The position numbers were made by a program, and so were the translations under genes. Positions 43,455 to 51,205 of a stretch of 64,000 bases of DNA are shown piece after piece. The notes under the pieces were generated by a model. That model had not been told where the DNA came from. It saw nothing but the letters and a program-made list of their open reading frames with translations, and made no database searches. The stretch spans positions 2,790,001 to 2,854,000 of the forward strand of contig NZ_VFMY01000001.1 in assembly GCF_006715305.1 (NCBI RefSeq), written 5' to 3'. This DNA comes from Arthrobacter sp. SLBN-100 (GTDB taxonomy: Bacteria; Actinomycetota; Actinomycetes; Actinomycetales; Micrococcaceae). The stretch's first letter is position 1, and every line of letters begins with the position of its first letter.

Positions 43455-44264
43455 TTATCCCCGGGCGCTCAGGTCCGCGGAGACGAGTTTCGCCGTCGCC
43501 ACGATTTCCTGGGCCACCGAGGCCAGGTAGGCGTCCGGGTCCGGTTGCGCTGCAACAGTCTGCGCCTGAAGGGAGACGTTGACCGCCGCGACTACCTTCG
43601 GGCCGTCGTAAACGGGCGCCGCCACGGACATCAGGCCCAGCTCCAGCTCCTGGTCCAGCAGGCACCAACCCTGGGCGCGGACGGTGTCCAGCACCGCGAG
43701 CAGCTCCGGGACGGATCCGAGGGCGCGCGGGGTCAGCGGCTTGATCTCTGCGGCTGCCAGATATGCCTTCAGGTCAGCGGGCGGCAGGCCGGCGAGGAGC
43801 ACCCTCCCCATGGAGGTGGCGTACGCCGGGAAGCGGGTGCCTACCGTGATGCCGACGTTCATGATCCGCCGGGTGGTCACCCGGGCGATGTAGGCGATGT
43901 CGGTCCCGTCCAGCACGGCCGCGGAGGTGGATTCCCCCAGCTTCAGGGACAGCTCCTCCAGGTGCGGCTGCGCCAGCTGCGGCAGCGACAACCCGGACAG
44001 GTACGCATACCCCAACTGGAGCACCTTGGCAGTCAACGCGAAGGTCTTGCCGTCGGTCCGCACATACCCCAGCTCCACGAGGGTGTGCAGGAACCGGCGT
44101 GCAGTGGCGCGCGTGAGCCCGGTGCGGGCAGCCACCTCGGAGAGCGTCATGACGGGACGCTCGGCATCGAAGGCACGGATCACCGCCAGGCCCCGGGCGA
44201 GCGACTGGACGTACTGGTCGCTGGCCTGCGGGGGCTGCGTGTCTGTGCGGGCGGCGTCGGTCAT
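43455..44264 (-). CDS. pcaR: IclR family regulator of protocatechuate catabolism (PcaR/PcaU type)
   Basis: The 269-residue protein has the winged helix MTLSEVAARTGLTRATARRF and the PcaR-typical opening DQYVQSLARGLAVIRAFDAE. The effector domain contains RFPAYATSMGRVLLAGLPPA and WCLLDQELELGLMSVAAPVY. This is the beta-ketoadipate-sensing branch. The ATG at 44264 is preferred over TTG at 44273. It is the last gene of the pca run, 37 nt after pcaJ, so regulator and pathway may be co-transcribed. Confidence 0.9.
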   Translation of the reverse strand: MTDAARTDTQPPQASDQYVQSLARGLAVIRAFDAERPVMTLSEVAARTGLTRATARRFLHTLVELGYVRTDGKTFALTAKVLQLGYAYLSGLSLPQLAQPHLEELSLKLGESTSAAVLDGTDIAYIARVTTRRIMNVGITVGTRFPAYATSMGRVLLAGLPPADLKAYLAAAEIKPLTPRALGSVPELLAVLDTVRAQGWCLLDQELELGLMSVAAPVYDGPKVVAAVNVSLQAQTVAAQPDPDAYLASVAQEIVATAKLVSADLSARG

Positions 44265-44301
44265 GGTTACCAATCCTAGGGGCGGTCAGGTTTCGGCAGG
44301 C

Positions 44302-44979
44302 TCAACCACCGACCGCGGCGGCCCTGAGCGGCACGGGGACCAGTTCCTGGAGCTCTTCGAGGGTGCAGCCGAAGGTTTCGCGGACGGTGACGCCGTCGGG
44401 CCCGGTGAGGAACACAGCTTTGTCCGTGTAGACGCGGGTGACGCAGCCCACGCCGGTGAGCGGGTAAGTGCACGTTTCCACGATCTTCGAGGCGCCTTCG
44501 CGGGTCAGGAGCGTCATCATCACGAAGACATCCTTGGCGCCCGTTGCGAGGTCCATGGCACCGCCGACGGCGGGAATGGCCCCGGGTGCCCCGGTGTGCC
44601 AGTTCGCGAGGTCACCGGTGGCCGAGACCTGGAACGCTCCCAGGACGCAGATGTCCAGGTGGCCGCCGCGCATGATCGCGAACGAGTCCGCGTGGTGGAA
44701 GTACGCCGCCCCGGGAAGCTCGGTAACGGGGATCTTGCCGGCGTTGATGAGGTCGCCATCGATCTGGTCCCCCGTGGCCTCCGGCCCCATGCCAAGCATC
44801 CCGTTCTCCGTATGGAGGGTGATGTCCTGTTCCTCGGTGAGGTAGTTGGACACCAGGGTGGGCTGGCCGATGCCCAGGTTCACAAACGACCCCGGGGCGA
44901 TGTCCCTGGCTACCAGGCGGGCCAGGTCATCGCGGCCCAGGGGCGTGGCGGAGGTCTGGATGGATGTTGCAGTGGTCAT
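44302..44979 (-). CDS. pcaJ: 3-oxoadipate CoA-transferase subunit B
   Basis: The 225-residue beta subunit contains the catalytic glutamate motif HTENGMLGMGP and SFVNLGIGQPTLVSNYL. It carries the CoA-thioester intermediate and, with PcaI, activates 3-oxoadipate using succinyl-CoA. The start at 44979 (MTTATSIQ) is one base beyond the pcaI stop; the longer frame would overlap pcaI. Confidence 0.94.
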   Translation of the reverse strand: MTTATSIQTSATPLGRDDLARLVARDIAPGSFVNLGIGQPTLVSNYLTEEQDITLHTENGMLGMGPEATGDQIDGDLINAGKIPVTELPGAAYFHHADSFAIMRGGHLDICVLGAFQVSATGDLANWHTGAPGAIPAVGGAMDLATGAKDVFVMMTLLTREGASKIVETCTYPLTGVGCVTRVYTDKAVFLTGPDGVTVRETFGCTLEELQELVPVPLRAAAVGG

Positions 44980-44980
44980 C

Positions 44981-45682
44981 TCAAGCCACCTTCTCGCTAG
45001 TGCCGGCGGTGCGGCGGTCTGAGGCCGGGACGCGGACAACCGTGTTGACGTAAATGCCGGGCGTCACCACGTTCTCCGGGTCCAAGGCGCCGGTGGGAAC
45101 GATCTTGGACACCTGGACGATGGTCTGCTTCGCCGCCGCCGCCATGATGGGGCCGAAGTTCCGGGCGGTCTTGCGGTACACGAGGTTGCCCTTCCCGTCC
45201 GCCTTCAGGGCCTTGATCAGGGCGACGTCGGCGTGGATGGGCGTCTCGAACACCTGGCCGCGGCCGTCAATGATGCGGGTTTCCTTGCCCTCGGCCAGCA
45301 TGGTGCCATAACCAGTGGGGGTAAAGAACCCGCCGATGCCCGCACCCGCGGCACGGATCCGCTCGGCCAGGTTCCCCTGCGGCACCAGTTCGAGTTCGAT
45401 CTCACCGGCCTTGTACTTGGCATCAAAGTGCCAGGAGTCGGACTGCCGCGGGAAGGAACAGATCATCTTCTTCACCCGGCCTTCCTTGATCAGCAGCGCC
45501 AGGCCCTGGTCGCCCTGCCCGGCGTTGTTGTTCACCACCGTCAGGCCGGTGGCACCGCACTCCAGCAGCGCATCGATCAGCTCGAACGGCTGCCCGGCAT
45601 TGCCGAACCCGCCGATCATCACCGTGGAACCATCCTTGATACCGGCCACGGCCTCCTGGACAGAATCTACAAAGTTCAGCAT
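44981..45682 (-). CDS. pcaI: 3-oxoadipate CoA-transferase subunit A
   Basis: The 233-residue alpha subunit has the CoA-binding glycine motif STVMIGGFGNAGQPFELIDA near the N terminus and the PcaI-typical GIGGFFTPTGYGTMLAEGKE. Its start lies 3 nt after the pcaF stop and the stop is adjacent to pcaJ, so the three genes are tightly packed. It acts with PcaJ as an alpha/beta heteromer. Confidence 0.94.
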   Translation of the reverse strand: MLNFVDSVQEAVAGIKDGSTVMIGGFGNAGQPFELIDALLECGATGLTVVNNNAGQGDQGLALLIKEGRVKKMICSFPRQSDSWHFDAKYKAGEIELELVPQGNLAERIRAAGAGIGGFFTPTGYGTMLAEGKETRIIDGRGQVFETPIHADVALIKALKADGKGNLVYRKTARNFGPIMAAAAKQTIVQVSKIVPTGALDPENVVTPGIYVNTVVRVPASDRRTAGTSEKVA

Positions 45683-45685
45683 TAT

Positions 45686-46900
45686 CTAGGCCTTCCGAGC
45701 AGTGACGTTTTCAAGGACCACGGCCAGGCCCTGCCCGACGCCGATACAGATCGCCGCGACGCCCCAGCGCTGGCCGGAGGCCTGCAGGCTCCGGGCCAGG
45801 GTGCCCAGGATCCTGGTGCCGGACGCGCCCAGCGGGTGGCCCATGGCGATCGCCCCGCCGTGCCGGTTCACGATTCCTGGGTCGATGCCCCAGGCGTTGA
45901 TGCAGGCCAGGGACTGCGCGGCAAAGGCTTCGTTGAGTTCGACGGCGCCCACCTGGTCCCAGCCAATGCCCGCTTTCGCGAGGGCCTTGTTCGCCGCCTC
46001 CACCGGGGCGAACCCAAAGTACTGGGGGTCGTTGCCGTGCGCGCCGCGGCCGGCGATCCGTGCCAGGGGTTCGAGGCCCAGCAGCCCCGCGGCGCTTTCG
46101 CTGCCGATCCAGGCCGCGGAGGCGCCGTCGGACAACGGCGAAGCATTGCCGGCGGTGACCGTGCCGCCCACTTCGGCGCCCTCGGGTTCCTTCCGGAACA
46201 CCGTCTTTAGAGCGGCGAGCTTTTCCGCCGTCGAGCCGGGGCGGATGCCCTCATCCCGCACCGGGTCCGTGCCCGGCACCGGCGCCACGAGGTTGTCGTA
46301 GAAGCCCTCGTCCCACGCCGCAGCGGAGAGATTGTGTGAATCAGCCGCGAACTGGTCCTGCTGCTCCCGGCTCACGCCGTACTTCTCGCGCAAACGCTCA
46401 GTGGCCTCGCCGAGGGAGATGGTCCATTCCTTCGGCATCGCCTTGTTGACCAGCCGCCACCCAAGGGTGGTGGAGGCCAGGGTCATGTCCCCGGCCGGGT
46501 AGGGCTTCTCCGTCTTCGGCAGCACCCACGGCGCCCGGGACATGGACTCGGCCCCACCGACGAGCACCAGGTCCGCGTCGCCGGCGTTGATCTGGCGCGA
46601 GGCGATGATCGCCGCGTCCAGCGACGACCCGCACAGCCGATTGACCGTGGTGCCCGGAATGGACACCGGCAATCCTGCGAGCAGGGTGCCCATCCGGGCG
46701 ATGTTCCGGTTCTCCTCGCCCGCGCCGTTGGCGTTGCCGAACACCACTTCATCAATCCGCTCAACATCAAGCGCCGGGGCCCGCTTCACGGACTCCTTGA
46801 TCACATGCGCGGCGAGGTCGTCCGGGCGGACTGCGGCAAGGCCGGAGCCGAACTTCCCGAACGGGGTGCGCACGGCGTCGTACACAAAAGCCTGGTTCAT
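45686..46900 (-). CDS. pcaF: 3-oxoadipyl-CoA thiolase
   Basis: The 404-residue thiolase cleaves 3-oxoadipyl-CoA with CoA to succinyl-CoA and acetyl-CoA, the last step of the pathway. Active-site Cys is in NRLCGSSLDAAIIA, the His in GGAIAMGHPLGASGTRIL and the second Cys in AAICIGVGQG. Start has AGGAG 5-6 nt upstream. The 50-nt gap from pcaC contains a copy of a dispersed repeat. Confidence 0.95.
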   Translation of the reverse strand: MNQAFVYDAVRTPFGKFGSGLAAVRPDDLAAHVIKESVKRAPALDVERIDEVVFGNANGAGEENRNIARMGTLLAGLPVSIPGTTVNRLCGSSLDAAIIASRQINAGDADLVLVGGAESMSRAPWVLPKTEKPYPAGDMTLASTTLGWRLVNKAMPKEWTISLGEATERLREKYGVSREQQDQFAADSHNLSAAAWDEGFYDNLVAPVPGTDPVRDEGIRPGSTAEKLAALKTVFRKEPEGAEVGGTVTAGNASPLSDGASAAWIGSESAAGLLGLEPLARIAGRGAHGNDPQYFGFAPVEAANKALAKAGIGWDQVGAVELNEAFAAQSLACINAWGIDPGIVNRHGGAIAMGHPLGASGTRILGTLARSLQASGQRWGVAAICIGVGQGLAVVLENVTARKA

Positions 46901-46932
46901 GATGCTCCTCTAAATCTCTGTGGGGCCAACTG

Positions 46933-46957
46933 GATGGCGTTAAGTGCGAGTCAGTTG
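46933..46957 (-). repeat. Third copy of the 25-nt repeat, overlapping the pcaC stop codon
   Basis: On the minus strand it shows the same core TCGCACTTAACG; 20 of 25 bases match each of the two units at 39217-39278. Flanking CCAACTG (46926-46932) and CAGTTGG (46952-46958) form an inverted repeat. The TGA inside the unit is the pcaC stop. Confidence 0.7.
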
Positions 46958-47421
46958 GGTGGGGCAGCGGGGGTTTCGGTGGTGTGGCTGCTGTCCAGTT
47001 CACGGAATACGTGCTGGGCGGTCTTGAACGCAGTATTGGCGGACGGGACTCCGCAATAGATGGCGGTCTGGAGCAGGATTTCCTTGATCTCGTCCCTGCT
47101 CAGGCCGTTGCTGAGGGCCGCGCGGATGTGCATGGCCAGTTCTTCCCAGTGCCCGTGCGCCACCATCGCGGTGATGGTGACGGCGGACCGCATCTGCCGG
47201 GTCAGGCCCGGCCGGGTCCAGATGCCACCCCACGCGATCCGCGTGATCATGTCCTGGAAGTCCCCGGTGAACTCGTCCTTGTTGGCGTTGGCCCGGTCCA
47301 CGTGCGCGTCACCCAGGACCTCGCGGCGGACCTTCATGCCGCCGTCGTAAATCTCCTGGCTGGTGGCCTCCGGCTGGACCACGCCATGCCGCTCAGCACC
47401 GCGCCGTTCCGCCCCGCTCAC
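46951..47421 (-). CDS. pcaC: 4-carboxymuconolactone decarboxylase
   Basis: The 156-residue protein starts at a GTG overlapping the pcaD stop (GTGA). Its body matches the carboxymuconolactone decarboxylase family: YDGGMKVRREVLGDAHVDRA, DMITRIAWGGIWTRPGLTRQ and LAMHIRAALSNGLSRDEIKE. It removes CO2 from 4-carboxymuconolactone to give 3-oxoadipate enol-lactone. The first ~20 residues are polar and may belong to a later true start. In many actinobacteria this enzyme is fused to PcaD as PcaL; here they are separate, in the same D-then-C order. Confidence 0.93.
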   Translation of the reverse strand: MSGAERRGAERHGVVQPEATSQEIYDGGMKVRREVLGDAHVDRANANKDEFTGDFQDMITRIAWGGIWTRPGLTRQMRSAVTITAMVAHGHWEELAMHIRAALSNGLSRDEIKEILLQTAIYCGVPSANTAFKTAQHVFRELDSSHTTETPAAPPN

Positions 47422-48236
47422 TTGGCCGCCGCCCGTGATTCAACCCACGAGATGAGGCCGCGCACCAGCTCCGCCACGTGGGCGGGCGCCTCGGCGGGGG
47501 CAAGGTGCGCCACTCCCTCGAGCGTGACGGCGGTGGCGGTGCCGCCGCCGGCGGTGATCCCGACAGCCACTTCCTCGGCCATCGACGGTGTGGCGACGCC
47601 GTCCAGCGCGCCGGCGATAACCTGCGTGGGAACCTGGATGCTGCCGAGCTCCTCGCGGACATCGAAGGCGGCCAGCGCCTCGCAGCAGAAGGCGTAGCTG
47701 AAGCGGTCGGCGTCGCGCAGGGAGTGCAGGAGCCTGCTGCTCAGCTCAGGTTCGCGGTCCATAAAACCGGGGGCGAACCAGCGCTGGGCCGAACCCTGGA
47801 TCATCACCGGGGTGCCCTGCGAGCGGACAGTTTCCGCGCGCTCCAGCCAGCCCTCCGGTGTGCCGATCTTGGCCCCGCTGCACTGCACGGACAGGCTCTT
47901 CAGCCGTTCACCGTGCTTGATGCCCAGCTGCAAGCCAATGGCACCGCCCAGGGAGACACCCGCATAGTGGAACACCTCACCGGGGGCAACGGAATCAATA
48001 AGTTCCACCACCGCATCCGCGAGCGCGGCGATATCGAACGCTTCCGTGGCCGCAGGCGAGACCCCGTGGCCGGGCAGGTCCCAGGCCACCACGTCGTAAT
48101 CGTTTCCCAGCAGGGACGCAGCCCTGTTCCACAGGATCGAGGAGGTGCCGAGGGACGGGCCGACCACCAGCAGGGGGTGGTCGCCCAGGGGCCGCTGGGG
48201 TGACAGCAGCGCTGCCTTCAGGGCTGGTTTAGCCAT
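47418..48236 (-). CDS. pcaD: 3-oxoadipate enol-lactonase
   Basis: The 272-residue alpha/beta-hydrolase opens the enol-lactone to 3-oxoadipate. It has the nucleophile elbow YAGVSLGGAIGLQLG, lid region and C-terminal catalytic His in VTLEGVAHLAPAEAP. The start at 48236 (MAKPALKAALL) overlaps the end of pcaB by 8 nt; the much longer open frame is pcaB antisense-phase sequence and is not used. It ends at the pcaC start (GTGA overlap). Confidence 0.93.
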   Translation of the reverse strand: MAKPALKAALLSPQRPLGDHPLLVVGPSLGTSSILWNRAASLLGNDYDVVAWDLPGHGVSPAATEAFDIAALADAVVELIDSVAPGEVFHYAGVSLGGAIGLQLGIKHGERLKSLSVQCSGAKIGTPEGWLERAETVRSQGTPVMIQGSAQRWFAPGFMDREPELSSRLLHSLRDADRFSYAFCCEALAAFDVREELGSIQVPTQVIAGALDGVATPSMAEEVAVGITAGGGTATAVTLEGVAHLAPAEAPAHVAELVRGLISWVESRAAAK

Positions 48237-49710
48237 GGGAAGCTCCATTCGCATCGGTATCAGCAGGTGAATTGGCAAAGTCCGGGTACGCGGCAAGGAT
48301 CCGCCGGGAGATCTCCGCAGCCTCGCCGAGGTAGCCGGCCGGGTTGAGGAGTTCCTCCAGCCGGACGTCCGGAAGGACCGACGCCGGGACGGCTTCACGG
48401 AGCAGCTTGCGGTAGGTCGCAGCTTGCTCAGCAGGCGGCGCCAGCAGGGTCTGGTCCACCACGGCCTGCAGTTGCTGCTTGCCGTTGCGGCCACCCTTGT
48501 CCTCAAGCAGCGGCGCCACGGCGGCACCCATGCCTTCAGCGAGGAGCAGCGGACCGGCGAGGTCCAGGTTGCGGCGCATCGCGTCCGGGAAGACCACCAG
48601 GCCCTCCGTGAGCTCCCGGACGCGGCCGGCAGCGCCGAGTGCCAGGGCCAGCAGCTGCCGGAGCGCAGGCCACTCGGTGTGCCAGGCGCCGTCCGGCCGC
48701 TCGTCATTGAAGTTCGCGGCCGCCAGGTGCAACTGGGCTGCCAGGCCCGGGGCCTGAAGCGCCGCGCTGCGGACCAGCACGGACAGCACCGGGTTCTGCT
48801 TCTGCGGCATCGCCGAGGAGACGCCCCGGCCGGCGGCCCGCGGCTCGGCCAGTTCGCCCACCTCCGGCCGGCTCAGGAACAGAACGTCAGCGGCGATCTT
48901 GCCGAAGGCATCCAGGACTGTTGTCAGGGCATGGCCCAGCGACGTGATGGCCAGGCGGTTGGTGTGCCAGGGCGCCGGCGCTGAGGCGAGGCCCAGCTGG
49001 GACGCCAGCGCATCAGCCAGGCTGAAGGGTGTAACGGGTGAACCGGACGTCAGGACGCTGCCCGCAGCCAGCGTGCCGGCGGCACCGCCGAACTGGACCG
49101 GGAACTCCACGTTCTCGAGATAGTGCCCCGCGGCCGCGACGCCCTGGAACCACTGCGCCGCCCGAAGGCCAAACGTGAACGGAAGTGAATGCTGGGTCAG
49201 GCTCCTGCCCACGCACAACGTGTCCGCATGCTGCTCCGCCAAGCCGGCGAGCGCCGTCGTCGCGCCTTTCAGATCAGCCAGCACGGCCTCCACGGTGTTC
49301 CGGGCAACCAGCATCAGGGCGGTGTCCAGCACGTCCTGGCTGGTCAGTGACGTGTGCACGGCTTTCCCGGCGCCGACGTTGGCGGTGTCCAGCGCCGCGA
49401 CCTGCTTGCGGAGGTCGCCCAGCAGCGGGATTACGGGGTTGCCGCCGCCCTGGGCACGGCGGGCGATATCGGCGGGATCGTAGCGGCCCGCCTCAGCAGC
49501 GGAGGCGACGACGGCGGCCGCACCGGAGGGTGCCAGGCCCGCCTTCTCCAGCACGGCAGCCCAGCTGGACTCGACGGCGAGGATCGCCGCCAGCACCGCC
49601 CGGTCCCCCGTCAGCGCCCCGACAAGCGGCGACGCCGAGACAGGGCTGAGCAGGCCGGCGTCGCCGTCGGCCCCCAAGGCCCCGCCCGCTGAACTGGCCG
49701 CGTCAGTCAC
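48229..49710 (-). CDS. pcaB: 3-carboxy-cis,cis-muconate cycloisomerase
   Basis: The 493-residue protein is of the fumarase superfamily; signature GVSSAMPQKQNPVLSVLVRS is clear, with HTSLTSQDVLDTALMLV and GRSLTQHSLPFTFGLRAAQW also present. It cyclises 3-carboxymuconate to 4-carboxymuconolactone. GTG start at 49710 overlaps the pcaG stop (GTGA). Its C-terminal tail after residue 440 is longer than in many PcaB proteins. Confidence 0.94.
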   Translation of the reverse strand: MTDAASSAGGALGADGDAGLLSPVSASPLVGALTGDRAVLAAILAVESSWAAVLEKAGLAPSGAAAVVASAAEAGRYDPADIARRAQGGGNPVIPLLGDLRKQVAALDTANVGAGKAVHTSLTSQDVLDTALMLVARNTVEAVLADLKGATTALAGLAEQHADTLCVGRSLTQHSLPFTFGLRAAQWFQGVAAAGHYLENVEFPVQFGGAAGTLAAGSVLTSGSPVTPFSLADALASQLGLASAPAPWHTNRLAITSLGHALTTVLDAFGKIAADVLFLSRPEVGELAEPRAAGRGVSSAMPQKQNPVLSVLVRSAALQAPGLAAQLHLAAANFNDERPDGAWHTEWPALRQLLALALGAAGRVRELTEGLVVFPDAMRRNLDLAGPLLLAEGMGAAVAPLLEDKGGRNGKQQLQAVVDQTLLAPPAEQAATYRKLLREAVPASVLPDVRLEELLNPAGYLGEAAEISRRILAAYPDFANSPADTDANGASHG

Positions 49711-50264
49711 TGGAAGTCCAGGAAGACTGTCTCGCCCTCACCCTGAAGGCGGATATCAAAAGTGAGGCCGCCGTCGGCATCGCGCCGGGCGATGAGCGTC
49801 TTGCGGCGCTCTGGGTCCAGCGAGCTGAGCAGCGGGTCGTTGGCCAGTGCCTCCCCGTTTTCGGGAAGGTAGATGCGGGTGAAGAGCCGGTTGGTCAGGC
49901 CGCGGGCAAAGATGGCCACGGAGATGAATGCCGCGGCGCCGGGCCGGGTGGGACCGGGATTCACAGTGGTGAAGGTGTAGACGCCGGAGTTGCCGACGGC
50001 CCCGCGGCCCCAGCCGGTGAAGGTGTAGCCGTCGCGGACCAGGGATCCGGTCTTCTGGACGATCCTGCCCTCGGTGTCAGGCTGCCAGATTTCCAGGATG
50101 GCGTCCGGGATGGCCTGGCCGGACCCGTCGTACACGGTGCCCTGGAGGCGGATGGAGCCAGGCGACCCGGGGGCCAGGAGCTCGTTGTCCTTCTCGAACG
50201 GCAGGGCGTAGCCGTAGAACGGGCCGACGGTCTGGCCGGGGGTGGGTACCAGTTTGGTGCTCAT
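49707..50264 (-). CDS. pcaG: Protocatechuate 3,4-dioxygenase alpha subunit
   Basis: This 185-residue subunit of the intradiol ring-cleavage enzyme opens KLVPTPGQTVGPFYGYALPF, typical of PcaG, and contains AIPDAILEIWQPDTEGR and TNRLFTRIYLPENGEALAND. Only the beta subunit holds the catalytic iron. It is 5 nt downstream of pcaH, and the stop overlaps the pcaB start. Confidence 0.95.
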   Translation of the reverse strand: MSTKLVPTPGQTVGPFYGYALPFEKDNELLAPGSPGSIRLQGTVYDGSGQAIPDAILEIWQPDTEGRIVQKTGSLVRDGYTFTGWGRGAVGNSGVYTFTTVNPGPTRPGAAAFISVAIFARGLTNRLFTRIYLPENGEALANDPLLSSLDPERRKTLIARRDADGGLTFDIRLQGEGETVFLDFQ

Positions 50265-50269
50265 CTTTC

Positions 50270-51160
50270 CTACTCTCCTGCCTCTTCACTACTGTCGCCT
50301 GCTGTACCAAACGCCTCGTTTTCGGTCCAGGTCCGCTTGGGACCGGTCAGGACGATGTCCCAGTTGTAGCCCAGCGCCCACTCCGGCTCGGTGAGGTTGT
50401 GGTCGTAGCTGGCCACCAGCCGGTCGCGGGCGTCCTGGTCCACGATGGTCTGGTAGATGGGATCCAGCGGGAAGAGCTGGTCGCCCGGGAAGTACATCTG
50501 GGTGATGATGCGCTGGGTGAACTCGGTGCCGAACAGCGAGAAGTGGATGTGCGCGGGGCGCCAGGCGTTCAGGTGGTTCTTCCAGGGGTAGGCGCCGGGC
50601 TTGATGGTGGTGAACCGGTAGGAGCCGTCCGGGCCGGTGATGCAGCGGCCGATGCCCGTGAAGTTGGGGTCGATGGGAGCAGGGTGCTGGTCGCGCTTGT
50701 GGATGTAGCGGCCTGAGGCGTTGGCCTGCCAGATTTCCACGAGCTGGCCAGCGACTGGCCGGCCGTTGCCATCGAGGACCTTGCCGGCCACGATGATGCG
50801 TTCACCCTGGGGCTCGCCGTTGTGCTGGATGGTCAGGTCCGACTCCAGGGCGTGCACATCCTGGTGGCCGAACGCCGGGGAGTACAGCTCGATGGTCTCC
50901 GGGTCCGCGTGGTGCAGGCTCTTGGTGGGGTGCCGCAGGATGCTGCTCCGGTAGGGCGGGTAGTCCAGCCGGGGCTGGGTCTCGGCCGGGGCGCCGTCCT
51001 TGAGGGCCCGCACGTAGGCGTCACCGAGGGCGTTGATCTCTGCACTGAGATCGGCCTGGGTTTCGATGGCACGGTCCAGGGGCAGGTGCGCTGCGTGGGG
51101 TTCGGCGGGAGGCACGAGCTCCTCGGATTCGAGCGCTTGTGCGGTGTGGTCTGAAGGCAC
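50270..51160 (-). CDS. pcaH: Protocatechuate 3,4-dioxygenase beta subunit (non-haem Fe3+)
   Basis: This 296-residue catalytic subunit cleaves protocatechuate to 3-carboxymuconate. Iron ligands are expected in GRYIHKRDQHPAP (Tyr, His region) and AWRPAHIHFSLFG (two His). LVEIWQANASG and GPDGSYRFTTIKPGAYPWKN are standard. GTG at 51160 (7 nt after AAGGAG) is chosen over the ATG-led longer frame at 51202. The N-terminal ~60 residues, rich in Glu and Ala, precede the usual beta-subunit start. Confidence 0.95.
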   Translation of the reverse strand: MPSDHTAQALESEELVPPAEPHAAHLPLDRAIETQADLSAEINALGDAYVRALKDGAPAETQPRLDYPPYRSSILRHPTKSLHHADPETIELYSPAFGHQDVHALESDLTIQHNGEPQGERIIVAGKVLDGNGRPVAGQLVEIWQANASGRYIHKRDQHPAPIDPNFTGIGRCITGPDGSYRFTTIKPGAYPWKNHLNAWRPAHIHFSLFGTEFTQRIITQMYFPGDQLFPLDPIYQTIVDQDARDRLVASYDHNLTEPEWALGYNWDIVLTGPKRTWTENEAFGTAGDSSEEAGE

Positions 51161-51205
51161 AGCCGGCTCCTTTCGGTTTTGGTCGATTCTTGGTGATGTC
51201 AAGGT

